Origin: Pseudarthrobacter phenanthrenivorans Sphe3
GTDB taxonomy: Bacteria; Actinomycetota; Actinomycetes; Actinomycetales; Micrococcaceae
Assembly: GCF_000189535.1 (NCBI RefSeq)
Contig: NC_015145.1
Span: 744,001 to 808,000 of the forward strand
Direction: 5' to 3'
DNA: 64,000 nucleotides
Shown: positions 17,353 to 26,261 of the stretch, in pieces
How the letters are laid out: each line of letters opens with the position of its first letter
Numbering within the stretch: position 1 is the first letter of the stretch
Notes under the pieces: model-generated
What the model saw: only the letters and a program-made list of their open reading frames with translations
Database searches by the model: none
What the model was told of the DNA's origin: nothing
Position numbers and translations under genes: made by a program

Positions 17353-18555
17353 ATGCCGGCATTCTGGGTAGGAATCGACTCAGGCAAAAGAGCACATCAT
17401 TGCGTCGTGATCGATCAGACGGGGACCGTGCTGCTCTCGAAACGGGTCGAGAACGACGAAAACGCAGTGCTCGAACTCATAGCCACGATCGCGGAGATCG
17501 CGGCCGGGGGCGAAGTCTGCTGGGCCACGGATCTGAATTCCGGCGGAGCGGCCCTGTTGATCGAGTTGTTGGCCGCGCACGCCCAGCAACTGCTCTATAT
17601 ACCTGGACGGATCGTGCATCACGCTGCGGAGACCTACCGCGGAGATGGCAAGACCGACGCGAAAGATGCCAGGATCATCGCTGACCAGGCACGGATGCGC
17701 ACGGACCTCCAACCAGTCCGCCGCACGGACCAGATCAGCGTTGACCTGCGGCTCCTCACCGCCCGCCGTACGGATCTGATCTGCGACCGTGTCCGGGCGA
17801 TCAACAGGCTCCGCGCCACCTTGCTGGAATATTTCCCGGCTCTCGAGCGTGCGTTCGACTACTCCAAACAGGCGCCCCTGGTCCTCCTGGGCGGCTACCA
17901 GACACCCGAGGGCATCCGGCGGATCGGACTAGCTCGGCTCACCGGTTGGCTGAGGAAACGCGGCTGCCGCAATAGTGCCAAGATGGCAGAGAAGGCACTG
18001 ATAGCCGCAAACTCCCAGCACACCGTACTGCCAACTCAGACCACAGGCTCTGCCCTGGTCGTCCGGCTGGCCGGGCAAATCAGCACTCTCGATGCGGAGA
18101 TCGCCGGCATCGATGCCCAGATCACGGACCTGTTCGGGAAGCACGACAGCGCCGATGTTTTGCTCACCATGCCGGGCTTCGGCCCCGTACTCGCAGCTAC
18201 TTTTCTCGCGAACATCGGCGGCAACCTGGACGCGTTTGACTCAGTCGACCGGCTCGCCAGCGTCGCGGGGCTGGCTCCCGTCCCGCGCGATTCCGGACGA
18301 ATCAGCGGGAACCTGCACCGACCACGTCGCTTTAACCGCAGGCTCCTGCGGACCTGTTACCTCGCCGCCCTCTCCAGCTTGAAGAACAGCGCGGCCTCAA
18401 GAACCTATTACGACCGGAAGCGCGGAGAAGGAAAGTCGCATAAACAGGCCCTCATCGCCCTCGCCAGACGTCGCATCAACGTCCTCTGGGCGATGCTCCG
18501 TGACCACACCATCTACCAGGAACCAATGCCACGCATCACCGCTCAGGCGGCTTGA
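17353..18555 (+). CDS. IS110-family DEDD transposase (recombinase), copy 1
   Basis: A 400-residue recombinase that, in this family, acts with a bridge RNA to join donor and target DNA. The N-terminal RuvC-like domain has Asp9 in VGIDSGKR and the DAKDA block after DGKT. The C-terminal Tnp domain has MPGFGPVLAATFLANIG and the serine in PRDSGR. ATG at 17353 follows AAGGAGA at 8-9 bases. The protein is identical to that of copy 2. The 236 bases before it are non-coding and hold the predicted bridge RNA. Only about 16 bases separate the stop from the right end. Confidence 0.95.
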   Translation: MPAFWVGIDSGKRAHHCVVIDQTGTVLLSKRVENDENAVLELIATIAEIAAGGEVCWATDLNSGGAALLIELLAAHAQQLLYIPGRIVHHAAETYRGDGKTDAKDARIIADQARMRTDLQPVRRTDQISVDLRLLTARRTDLICDRVRAINRLRATLLEYFPALERAFDYSKQAPLVLLGGYQTPEGIRRIGLARLTGWLRKRGCRNSAKMAEKALIAANSQHTVLPTQTTGSALVVRLAGQISTLDAEIAGIDAQITDLFGKHDSADVLLTMPGFGPVLAATFLANIGGNLDAFDSVDRLASVAGLAPVPRDSGRISGNLHRPRRFNRRLLRTCYLAALSSLKNSAASRTYYDRKRGEGKSHKQALIALARRRINVLWAMLRDHTIYQEPMPRITAQAA

Positions 18556-18573
18556 CAGAAACATTGAGATTCC

Positions 18574-19319
18574 CAGTGCCCGGGCACTGCCCGGTCATCG
18601 GCTTCCGCGGGGCGTTCACTGATCAGCAACTCTTTCGGGACCCGGGGCCTTCGCATGCCCGCGCGCCGGTTTGGCTGCCGCACGGCCCGGCCGGTGCGCA
18701 GAGCAGCAGCGAGCTCGGCTCTCAGCCCGCCGCGGCCCTGGATGTAGATGCACTGATAGATGGTCTCCGGGCTGATGCGCATGCTTTCATCATCGGGGAA
18801 ATCAATCCGCAGCCGGGCGCTGATCTGCTCCGGGGACAACCGTTCCCGCGCCGTCAGCATTCCGGCGACGTAAAGCGCCAGGGCCTCGTTGAAAGCCAGC
18901 TTCCGTGCCTTAGGCCTGCGCGCCAGCTTCTGCGCACGGTTCTGCGCCGAGGACGCCAGGTACGGACGGTTGCCCCCGTTCCGGATGTTCCTGCCCAGCT
19001 CCCTGCTGACAGTGGACGGGTTCCGGCCCAAACGCCGGCCGATCTCCCGCACGCCGCACCCGGCCGCCCGCCACACAGCGATCAACTCGCGCTCATCGAA
19101 GGACAGGAACCGCCCGCACGGGGGCTTCTTCGCAGGATCCACCCCACCATGCTGACGGACGATCAACCTGGCCGCAGACAGGGACATACCGGCCACCGCC
19201 GCCGCCACCTCATCAGATGCCCCAGAAGACCGCGCCTCCCAGAAAACCCGCACCACCGACTGCAACAGCTCAGGCCGACCAAAACCCACAACAACACCCC
19301 AATCACTCAGGTGTTGCAA
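18574..19319 (-). pseudogene. IS30-family transposase, N-terminal part
   Basis: Holds the DNA-binding half: a helix-turn-helix around residues 70-115 (FLSFDERELIAVW, REIGRRLGRNPSTVSREL) and the linker with SPETIYQCIY, ending at GHW where IS110 enters. The start is a TTG at 19319 inside the right inverted repeat. The remaining catalytic portion lies at 16654-17114. Rejoining the halves gives about 402 residues with a continuous GHWEGDLIIG motif. Confidence 0.9.
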
Positions 19320-19337
19320 CGACCCCTTGAACCTGCC

Positions 19338-19402
19338 CGATTCGCTCTCTCACCGGGTGAGAGAGCGAATCGGTTTAAGGCCCATTAAGTGAGAGAGCGT
19401 CC
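19338..19402. repeat. Right arm of the palindromic repeat, with an internal hairpin
   Basis: Contains a perfect 16-bp-arm hairpin (19338-19353 / 19357-19372, built on GCTCTCTCAC) and then ends in AAGTGAGAGAGCGTCC, the reverse complement of 16591-16606. Confidence 0.65.
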
Positions 19403-19457
19403 CTGACTGCCGGAAGGCGGGTGGACACTCCTCATCCGGGTTGTCAGCCGCGGTTCG

Positions 19458-22400
19458 TCAGCCGCGGAGGCAGGCCCGGTAGGCGGCCATGGCCTGGCCG
19501 TAGTTGGCCTGGCCGGCAAGGTCGGCGGGCCGGGAGGGCTTGGCCGGAGCGGTGCACACCGGACCTGCCGGATCCATGGCCGCCACCTCCACGTCCACCG
19601 TGACTTTGGTGCCGGATTCTGCGGCGGTGAGGAGCAGCGTCCCGGCCCCCGCAGCGGCATCCGATGGAACCGGCAGGCTAATGTTTGCCGCGCCGCCTTC
19701 CACGGGAACCGTCCCAAGCTCGGTTACCTTCCCCGCGGCATCCGTAAACACGGCCAGCAGGCTCTTGTTCGCCGGGCTGCCCAGGGAGGTCAGGTCCAGC
19801 TTGGAGACCGCCAGGATGATGGCCTCCCCGGGCTTCACTTCAGCTGCAGTGGTGTTGGTGACAGCCACGGAACGGCGGGCGAAGTCCGGTGAGACCGGGC
19901 TGCTTTCCTGCAGGTAGCTGATCCAGGCATCCCGGTCCACGAGCCCCGAGTCCTTGGTGTTGGTGCCCTCGGTGAAGATCCGGAAGTTGTCGCCTCCCGT
20001 TGCCAGGAAGCTGAACGTGCCGATCCGGTAGGACCTCACCGGGTCAAGAAGCTCGCCGTTTACCCGCACCGATGTGATGCGGTCCCCGGCGGGCCGGGCG
20101 GCGTCGTACGTGTAGTTCACGTTCTTCGACAGGCCCAGCTGGAGGTAGGCGCGGCTGGGAACCGTGCCGTCCGGGTTGGTCTGCCACTGCTGCTCCAGGA
20201 GCGTCTTGAACTGGGCACCGGTCAGGGATGTTGTCCAGAGATTGTTCACGAACGGCAGCACCGCGTTGGCTTCGGCGTAGGTGATGGTTCCGTCGGGCGC
20301 GTAGTAGAGCTCGTTCCGCAAGCCGCCGGCATTGACCACGCCGATCTCGGCACCGCCCAGCTCGGCGGGCTGCAGGGAATCCAGCAGGGAGTCCGCCACC
20401 AGGTTGCCCAGGGTGGACTCGCTGCCGCGGTCGTCACGCTTCGGGGCGCCGGTGGCGTCCGTGGTGAACGCCGTGGTGATGTCAGCCGTGACGGAACCAA
20501 TAGGCTGGTTTCCGACGGCGGCGGCGTCCGCGAGTGCCTTCCTCACGATCGCGTCGACGGCGGCAACGCGCGGGTAGGCGGCGATCAGACCGGCAGCGGG
20601 GTCGGTGGTGCGCTTGACGTTGCCGGCCTTGTAGGAAGTAACCTGCTTCGTGGCGTTATCCACCGTCAGCTGGATCTGCCCGACGTTCTCGCCGTAGTTT
20701 CCTGTCTGGACGATCGGGCGGGTCTTGCCCTCAACGCCCGGGACGGGCGCGTCCCAGGCGTACTCCTTGTGGGTATGTCCCGTGAAAATGGCGTCGACGT
20801 CCGGAGACGTCTCGGTGACCAGCTTCGCGAACGGTCCCCCGGCTGCCACTTCCTCCGCCAAAGTGGACCCTTCCACCGTTCCCGACCCCGCGCCGTCGTG
20901 GTTTTCCACGATGATGACGTCGGCAAGGTTCTCCGCCGTGATCCGTGCGGCAGCCCGGTTGATGGCATCCACTGGATCGCCAAACTCGAGGTCGGCGATG
21001 CCCGCGGGAGTCACCAGGGAGGGAACCTCCTGGGTCACCGTGCCAATGACCGCCACCTTGATTCCGTTCATGTCCAGGACGGTGAACTCGGGCAGGACCG
21101 GCTCCGCGGTTCCCTTCTTGTAGACGTTGGCCCCCAGGTACGGGAATTTCGCGTTGGCGCCGCCGGAAATGACGCGGTCGCGCAGGTCCGCCCACCCGCC
21201 GTCGAACTCATGGTTGCCCACTGCCGAGGCCTGAAGCTCCAAGGCGTTCAGGACGTCGATGGTGGGCTGGTCCTTGGCGACGGCGGACGCGAAGAGCGAT
21301 GCGCCGATGTTGTCGCCGGCGGAAAGGAAGGCGGTGGCGCCGGGAGCGGCGGCCGCACGAAGCTTCTCGATGGTGCCCGCGAACAGGACGGTGTTGGAGT
21401 CGATCCTGCCGTGGAAGTCGTTGATGCCCAGGAAATTCAGGTCAACGGTGGCAGGTGCGGATACCAGGTCCAGGCCCACAATGACGGGATCATGGTCGCT
21501 GGCACGGTACTGGTCCGGTGCGTAGTAGTTGGTGATGTTGCTGTTGTAGCGGCTGTACTCAAGGGCCACGGACTCCACGGAATTGATGTTCCAGATGTCC
21601 GCGCCGGTGACGGCCGCGTCGGCGGCGGGGGAGGCGAGGATGTGGTCCAGGGATCCCACCATCCCGCCGTACAGGTACGAGTGCTTGGAGGTTCCGTCGG
21701 CATTGCGCGCCTTCCCGTCCTGGTTGACGTACCCAGCGGCAGTGAAGACGTTGATGGGGTCTTCCTTGGCGTATGCGTTGAAATCGCCGATCAGGAACAC
21801 CTTGTCGGTGCCTTTGGACTCCTGCAGTGAGGTGGCGAAATCGAGGAGGGACTTCGCCTGGGCGGTGCGGGCCAGGTTGGACGCGCCCTGGCCCTTGTCC
21901 GTGTCCTCCGGCGTGGCGGCGGAGCCCTTGGACTTGAAGTGGTTGGCGATGGCGATGAACTCTGTCCCCGGGTCGCCGCCCACGGGCTTGAAGACCTGGG
22001 CCAGAGGCTTCCGTGCGGTGGCGAACGCCACGGTGTCATTGTGGATGATGGAATCACCCACGGGTTCAGCAACAGCCTTCTTATAGATGAATGCGGTGCG
22101 GATCATGTCCTCGTCGCTGAGCGGCGGGGCGTTGGCGGGCGAACGGACGTAGTCCCAAATGCCCGGCGTTTCGATGTTCAGGGCCTCCACCAGCCTGGCC
22201 AGGGCGTCGTCCCGGTCCTTGCCGAACTGGGCGGAGTTTTCAATCTCCATCAGGGTGACCACGTCGGCGCCGGCCTTGGTGATGGCGGCGACGATCTTGT
22301 CCTGCTGCCGCTTGATGTTCTCGGCGTTGGCCGCTCCGCGGGCGTCACAACCGCCGCGGACGGTGATGGGGTTGCCTTCGCGGTCATCGTAATAGGTGCA

Positions 22401-23981
22401 GCCGGTGAGCTGGTCTCCCGTGGTGGGGAAGTAGTTGAGGACGTTGAAGGAGGCGAGCTTGAGGTTGCCTCCGACGGCGGCCGGAGCGTCAGTGCGGGTG
22501 GCGCCGAAGGCTGCGGGCTGGACGGTGGCCTTGTTGGCTTCCGTCAGGTGGGTCAGGGGCTGGAGTTTCCAGGCGTTGTTGGCGTAACCGAGCACCACGT
22601 TGGTGGAGAAGGTGGCGGTGGAGCCCACCCTGACGGGGTCAGTGGGGGTCAGGTAGGGCAGCACCTGGGCTTTCGTTGCGGCGTCGCGCAGGAAGTTGGT
22701 GCTGGAACCGTCGTCGAGCTTGATCCCGCGGGCGGCGTTGTCCGCCACCGCTGCGGCGTATTCGGCGGAACCGTACGGCGCGACGGCGGTGGGCTGGGCC
22801 AGGGGAGTGGTCCCGCCGGCAAGGCCGATCTCGCCGTACTGGTTCAGGGCGTAATTGTCCGTGACGGTCAGCGGGCCCTGCGGAGCCAGGAGCATTCCCT
22901 CGAGGGATTCGCGGAAAGCCTCACTGGCGGGCAGCGTGAAGGCGGTGGCCTTCACTTCAGGCGCGGCTTCCATCAGTTTGGTGAGGGAGGCAGCCGCGGT
23001 GACGTTGAGCTGGGTCATGCCGTAGTACTCGGCTACTGCGCCGGTCACCTGGAGGTAGTCGCCGGGCTGGACCGAGCCCACAGTGGCGGGGGAGTACACA
23101 AAGATGCCGTCCGACGCCGCATGGTTGGTGGCTGTGAGGTCGCCGCCGGTGCCTGCAGTCTGCAGGTAGTAGCCGTTGAGCCCGCCCGTTGCGAAGACGG
23201 CGGTGACCTTGCCCGTGGTGGTTACCGTCGATCCGGCCAGGGGACTTGCGGTGCCAGTGCCCTGGATCTCGGCGATGGTCCGGGTGGCGGGCGCGGGGTC
23301 GGGCGTGGGATCCGGCTCCGGGGTGGCAGCCCCGCCCGTGCCGGTTGGTGTGATGGTGGCGTTGAAGCTGAAGTCGGCGGCGTTGCTGTTGCTGTCCGCG
23401 CCGGCCGCCCGGTTCAGGCTCCTGACGTCGGTGTTGCTCGCGGGGGCCTGGGCAACCAGGGCTTCGAAGGTGTTCGAGGTGCCGTAGCCCAGCAGGTCCG
23501 CTACACCGGCCGGCTCCACCTGGGACCCGGTGGCCAGGGCGACGGCGGTGGGCTGCTTGGCGAGCACGATGGTCCCCCCAGTGCCGCTGAGATTCAGGGC
23601 AGTGGAAACCAGGTCGGGTGCGGGGAGATCCGCCCCGTTGGCGCCATTGCTTCCGCCCTGGACAAGGTAGTGTCCCCTGGCCGGAATGGAGCCGGAAAGG
23701 GCCGTCACACCGGTGGGCGAACCTGTTCCGGCGGCGGAGCGGTACTGGACCGACCAGCCGTCCAGGGAAACGGGAGCACCCGATGCGTTGTAGAGCTCCA
23801 CGAACTTGTTCTTGAAGGCGGCGCCGCTGCTGCCGCCGCTGAGATAGGCCTCGTTGATCACAACGGGTGAGGTTCCTGCCGCGGGCGAGACCTCCGCGGC
23901 CGCCGGGACCGCTGCCAGGGGAGCCAAGAGCCCCGCCGACAACGCCGTGCCCAGCGCTAGTTTCCAAGGTGTTTGATGCAT
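19458..23981 (-). CDS. Secreted ExeM/NucH-type endonuclease fused to a 5'-nucleotidase
   Basis: A 1507-residue exported protein, likely scavenging phosphate and nucleosides from external DNA and nucleotides. A signal peptide (about 1-30, ending AAAE) precedes a lamin-tail domain (about 38-145, VINEAYLSGG), a linker rich in Pro/Thr, and an OB-like segment (about 235-330). The endonuclease/exonuclease/phosphatase domain runs from about 505 (ASFNVLNYF) to 835 (SDHDP), with DFNAY near 730. A metallophosphatase follows with NDFHGR near 854, GNHEFDGG near 922 and GHTHKEY near 1069. The 5'-nucleotidase C-terminal domain starts near 1185. No LPXTG anchor or membrane tail, so it may be freely secreted. 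Single-gene unit. Confidence 0.93.
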   Translation of the reverse strand: MHQTPWKLALGTALSAGLLAPLAAVPAAAEVSPAAGTSPVVINEAYLSGGSSGAAFKNKFVELYNASGAPVSLDGWSVQYRSAAGTGSPTGVTALSGSIPARGHYLVQGGSNGANGADLPAPDLVSTALNLSGTGGTIVLAKQPTAVALATGSQVEPAGVADLLGYGTSNTFEALVAQAPASNTDVRSLNRAAGADSNSNAADFSFNATITPTGTGGAATPEPDPTPDPAPATRTIAEIQGTGTASPLAGSTVTTTGKVTAVFATGGLNGYYLQTAGTGGDLTATNHAASDGIFVYSPATVGSVQPGDYLQVTGAVAEYYGMTQLNVTAAASLTKLMEAAPEVKATAFTLPASEAFRESLEGMLLAPQGPLTVTDNYALNQYGEIGLAGGTTPLAQPTAVAPYGSAEYAAAVADNAARGIKLDDGSSTNFLRDAATKAQVLPYLTPTDPVRVGSTATFSTNVVLGYANNAWKLQPLTHLTEANKATVQPAAFGATRTDAPAAVGGNLKLASFNVLNYFPTTGDQLTGCTYYDDREGNPITVRGGCDARGAANAENIKRQQDKIVAAITKAGADVVTLMEIENSAQFGKDRDDALARLVEALNIETPGIWDYVRSPANAPPLSDEDMIRTAFIYKKAVAEPVGDSIIHNDTVAFATARKPLAQVFKPVGGDPGTEFIAIANHFKSKGSAATPEDTDKGQGASNLARTAQAKSLLDFATSLQESKGTDKVFLIGDFNAYAKEDPINVFTAAGYVNQDGKARNADGTSKHSYLYGGMVGSLDHILASPAADAAVTGADIWNINSVESVALEYSRYNSNITNYYAPDQYRASDHDPVIVGLDLVSAPATVDLNFLGINDFHGRIDSNTVLFAGTIEKLRAAAAPGATAFLSAGDNIGASLFASAVAKDQPTIDVLNALELQASAVGNHEFDGGWADLRDRVISGGANAKFPYLGANVYKKGTAEPVLPEFTVLDMNGIKVAVIGTVTQEVPSLVTPAGIADLEFGDPVDAINRAAARITAENLADVIIVENHDGAGSGTVEGSTLAEEVAAGGPFAKLVTETSPDVDAIFTGHTHKEYAWDAPVPGVEGKTRPIVQTGNYGENVGQIQLTVDNATKQVTSYKAGNVKRTTDPAAGLIAAYPRVAAVDAIVRKALADAAAVGNQPIGSVTADITTAFTTDATGAPKRDDRGSESTLGNLVADSLLDSLQPAELGGAEIGVVNAGGLRNELYYAPDGTITYAEANAVLPFVNNLWTTSLTGAQFKTLLEQQWQTNPDGTVPSRAYLQLGLSKNVNYTYDAARPAGDRITSVRVNGELLDPVRSYRIGTFSFLATGGDNFRIFTEGTNTKDSGLVDRDAWISYLQESSPVSPDFARRSVAVTNTTAAEVKPGEAIILAVSKLDLTSLGSPANKSLLAVFTDAAGKVTELGTVPVEGGAANISLPVPSDAAAGAGTLLLTAAESGTKVTVDVEVAAMDPAGPVCTAPAKPSRPADLAGQANYGQAMAAYRACLRG

Positions 23982-24368
23982 CCGCTCTTACTTTCATAAG
24001 GGTGTCCCCGGTAGGGGACCCGATGGAAGGTGTCCGGGTTGTACCGACGGACAGGGCCCGGATCCTGCTCCTGGTCAAGTGGTATCCGGAACATCACAAC
24101 AGCGCTGAATGAACGCAGGGTGGCTGGCGCGTGCATTCGGCGGAGCGCTCCCCAGCGGAGCGGACGCCCATCGGCCCGGAGCCCCCGCGGCCCCGTGTCC
24201 CGGTGATGCTGTTGGCAGTTTATCGTGGCCCGCACGCACTCCATGTGCCGGCCACCACAAAGGATACCGGCCGGTAGCTAGAGGAAAAGGCCTTGGCGGA
24301 ACATTTGTCCAAAGAATTTACAAGCGGCCCGCCCGCGCTCATGGACAGGGCATGCAGGCGGCAAACGA
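23982..24368. other. Intergenic stretch upstream of the secreted nuclease
   Basis: About 390 bases without a credible gene. On the minus strand TTGACC (near 24076) could be a -35 box for the nuclease gene, but no convincing -10 was found. No PHO-box-like GTTCACC repeats were seen here. Confidence 0.4.
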
Positions 24369-24408
24369 AGGGCCCCTGTCCGCCAGCATGCTGGCGGACA
24401 GGGGCCCT
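24369..24408 (-). terminator. Terminator-like palindrome after tRNA-Ser(TGA)
   Basis: Perfect 40-bp palindrome (20-base arms meeting at GCATGC) just 3' of the tRNA gene. The T tract on the minus strand is short. Confidence 0.65.
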
Positions 24409-24413
24409 ATTCG

Positions 24414-24501
24414 CGGAAGGTAAGAGATTCGAACTCTTGGTACGGGGTTACCGCACACTAGTTTTCAAGACTAGCTCCTTCGGCCGCTCGGACAACCTTC
24501 C
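24414..24501 (-). tRNA. tRNA-Ser (anticodon TGA)
   Basis: 88-base class II tRNA on the minus strand: acceptor GGAAGG / CCTTCC, anticodon stem CTAGT/ACTAG with loop CTTGAAA, long variable arm, T loop TTCGAAT, discriminator G, CCA not encoded. Confidence 0.96.
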
Positions 24502-24609
24502 TCACCCAGTAGTGTTTCATAGGCACTTGCCTGCAACAAAACAGAGTCCGCAAGGTGTCCGGTGCACACTGGTTGCACGCAGTATTCAGTTCAAAAACGG
24601 GAGTGTTCC

Positions 24610-25593
24610 ATGAAAGCCGTCTTCATTTCAGAGCCCGGCGGGCCGGAAGTGTTGGAGGTCCGCGAGACGGAGGCTCCAGTACCGGGAAACGGTGAGGTGC
24701 TCATTGATGTTGTGGCTGCCGGCCTGAACCGGGCGGACGTGCAGCAGCGCCGGGGGTTCTACCCGCCGCCTCCCGGAGCCTCGGAAATTCCCGGACTAGA
24801 AGTGTCCGGCCGGATTGCGGGATTCGGCCCCGGCGTCAAGAAGGCGTTCTCCCTGGGGGACAAGGTGGTGGCGCTGCTGGCCGGTGGCGGGTACGCCCAG
24901 CAGGTTGCCGTACCGGCCGAGCAGGTCCTGCGCGTACCCGAGGGAGTTGACCTGGTGACCGCGGCGGCCCTTCCCGAGGTCGCGGCCACTGTCTACTCCA
25001 ACCTGGTGATGACGGCCCAGCTGCAGGCGGGCGAAACCGTCCTGATCCACGGGGCTACGGGCGGGATCGGCACCATGGCCATCCAGCTCGCCAAGGCGCT
25101 CGGCGCCCGGGTTGCCGCCACCGCCGGCTCCGACGAGAAGGTGGGCACGGCCAAGGCCTTCCTGGGCGCCGACATCGCGATCAACTACGCCGAGGAAGAT
25201 TTTCCTGAGAGTCTCCGCCGCCAAAACGGAGGAAAAGGCGCTGACGTCATCCTCGACGTCGTCGGTGCCAAGTACCTGGCCCAAAACGTGGACGCGCTCG
25301 CTGACTACGGACGCCTCGTGGTGATCGGCCTGCAGGGCGGAACGAAGGGTGAGCTCGATCTGGGACAGCTGCTGAAAAAGCGCGCCGCCGTGGTGGCCAC
25401 TGCCTTGCGCCCGCGGCCGGTGGCGGAGAAAGGCGCCATCATGAATGCCGTCCGCGAAGCTGTCTGGCCGCTCGTCAGCGACGGCAGCATCCGGCCGCTG
25501 GTAGCCAAGACCTTCCCGCTGGACCAGGTGCGGGCGGCCCACCGCTATTTTGATACCGGTGAGCACGTCGGAAAGATCCTGTTGCTCATGTAG
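24610..25593 (+). CDS. NAD(P)H:quinone oxidoreductase, zinc-free MDR family
   Basis: Cytoplasmic medium-chain reductase of 327 residues that reduces quinones or enones with NADPH. The GroES-like domain has GLNRADVQQRRGFYPPPPG (about 41-59), a signature of the PIG3/QOR branch, and lacks zinc ligands. The Rossmann domain carries the variant nucleotide motif HGATGGIGTMAIQLAKALG. The ATG at 24610 has GGGAG at the right distance; the open frame upstream is out of family. A PadR-type regulator follows after 41 bases and may control the pair. Confidence 0.93.
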   Translation: MKAVFISEPGGPEVLEVRETEAPVPGNGEVLIDVVAAGLNRADVQQRRGFYPPPPGASEIPGLEVSGRIAGFGPGVKKAFSLGDKVVALLAGGGYAQQVAVPAEQVLRVPEGVDLVTAAALPEVAATVYSNLVMTAQLQAGETVLIHGATGGIGTMAIQLAKALGARVAATAGSDEKVGTAKAFLGADIAINYAEEDFPESLRRQNGGKGADVILDVVGAKYLAQNVDALADYGRLVVIGLQGGTKGELDLGQLLKKRAAVVATALRPRPVAEKGAIMNAVREAVWPLVSDGSIRPLVAKTFPLDQVRAAHRYFDTGEHVGKILLLM

Positions 25594-25634
25594 GTCCGCC
25601 CGACGTCCAATGCTCGCCGAGTACAAGGAACAGC

Positions 25635-26168
25635 ATGTCCATCCGTCACAGCCTCCTCGCACTGCTGCAGGACCAGCCGCGCTACGGCTACCAGTTGCGG
25701 CTGGAGTTCGAGAACCGGACCGGCACCACCTGGCCGCTGAACATCGGGCAGGTGTACACCACGCTGGACCGGCTCGAGCGGGACGCGCTGGTTGCGCGTG
25801 AGGACGACGACGGCGGCGGACACGTGATGTACAGCATCACGGCTGCAGGCAGGGCAGAAATACAGGCTTGGTTTGTTGACCCGGTGGAACGGAACAACCC
25901 GCCCCGGAACGAACTTGCCATCAAGCTCGCGCTCGCGGTCACCCTGCCGGGCGTGGACGTCCAGGCCATCATCCAGGCCCAGCGGTCGGCTTCCCTTAAG
26001 GCCCTGCAGGATTACACCCGGACGCGCCGCGACACGTCCTCCAACCAGCGTTCAAGTGATACCGCCTGGCTGCTGGTCCTGGACTCCCTGATCTTCCAGA
26101 CCGAAGCAGAGGTCAGGTGGCTGGACCTGTGCGAGGCAAGGATGGTCCAGCAGGCGCAGGGGAAATAG
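25635..26168 (+). CDS. PadR-family transcriptional regulator
   Basis: A 177-residue repressor with the N-terminal winged helix of PadR (about 1-80: RHSLLALLQDQPRYGYQL, GQVYTTLDRLERDALV) and a C-terminal helical dimerisation domain of the Vir_act_alpha_C type. AAGGAA lies at the right spacing before the ATG. PadR proteins usually sense phenolics or drugs and repress neighbouring exporters or reductases, so the upstream quinone reductase is a natural candidate target. The ligand is unknown. Confidence 0.9.
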   Translation: MSIRHSLLALLQDQPRYGYQLRLEFENRTGTTWPLNIGQVYTTLDRLERDALVAREDDDGGGHVMYSITAAGRAEIQAWFVDPVERNNPPRNELAIKLALAVTLPGVDVQAIIQAQRSASLKALQDYTRTRRDTSSNQRSSDTAWLLVLDSLIFQTEAEVRWLDLCEARMVQQAQGK

Positions 26169-26261
26169 GCAACATATTTGGGTCTTTTTGATTCGCTGCC
26201 TTGGGCCTACCGTAGGTCAAGGAGCCGTCCGCCCGGGCGGCGGAACCCACGGAGGAAGCTC

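Larger units (their letters stand above)
17117..18571 (+). mobile_element. IS110-family insertion sequence, copy 1
   Basis: Identical to copy 2 at offset 17218; the shared stretch is at most 17114-18575. It has the IS110-group plan: a 236-base non-coding left end, one DEDD transposase and a very short right end, with no long terminal inverted repeats. It inserts between TCGCCCT and CAGTG of the IS30 transposase gene with CC (or TCC) on both sides. Boundaries are uncertain by 2-3 bases. Confidence 0.9.
16630..19331 (-). mobile_element. IS30-family element interrupted by an IS110-family element
   Basis: Bounded by 21-base inverted repeats (16630-16650 and 19311-19331, 20 of 21 bases matching, core GGTCGTTGCAACAC). 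The transposase is read on the minus strand in two pieces, 18574-19319 and 16654-17114, split by the IS110 element. The IS30 sits inside an older palindrome, in keeping with the known preference of IS30 for palindromic targets. Confidence 0.85.

Noticed and set aside
18552..19388. 278-aa open frame on the plus strand opposite the IS30 N-terminal half
   Set aside because: Shadow of the transposase gene; no motif.
21939..23870. 643-aa open frame antisense to the secreted nuclease
   Set aside because: Val/Gly/Asp-rich shadow; the sense strand has ordered domains and a signal peptide.
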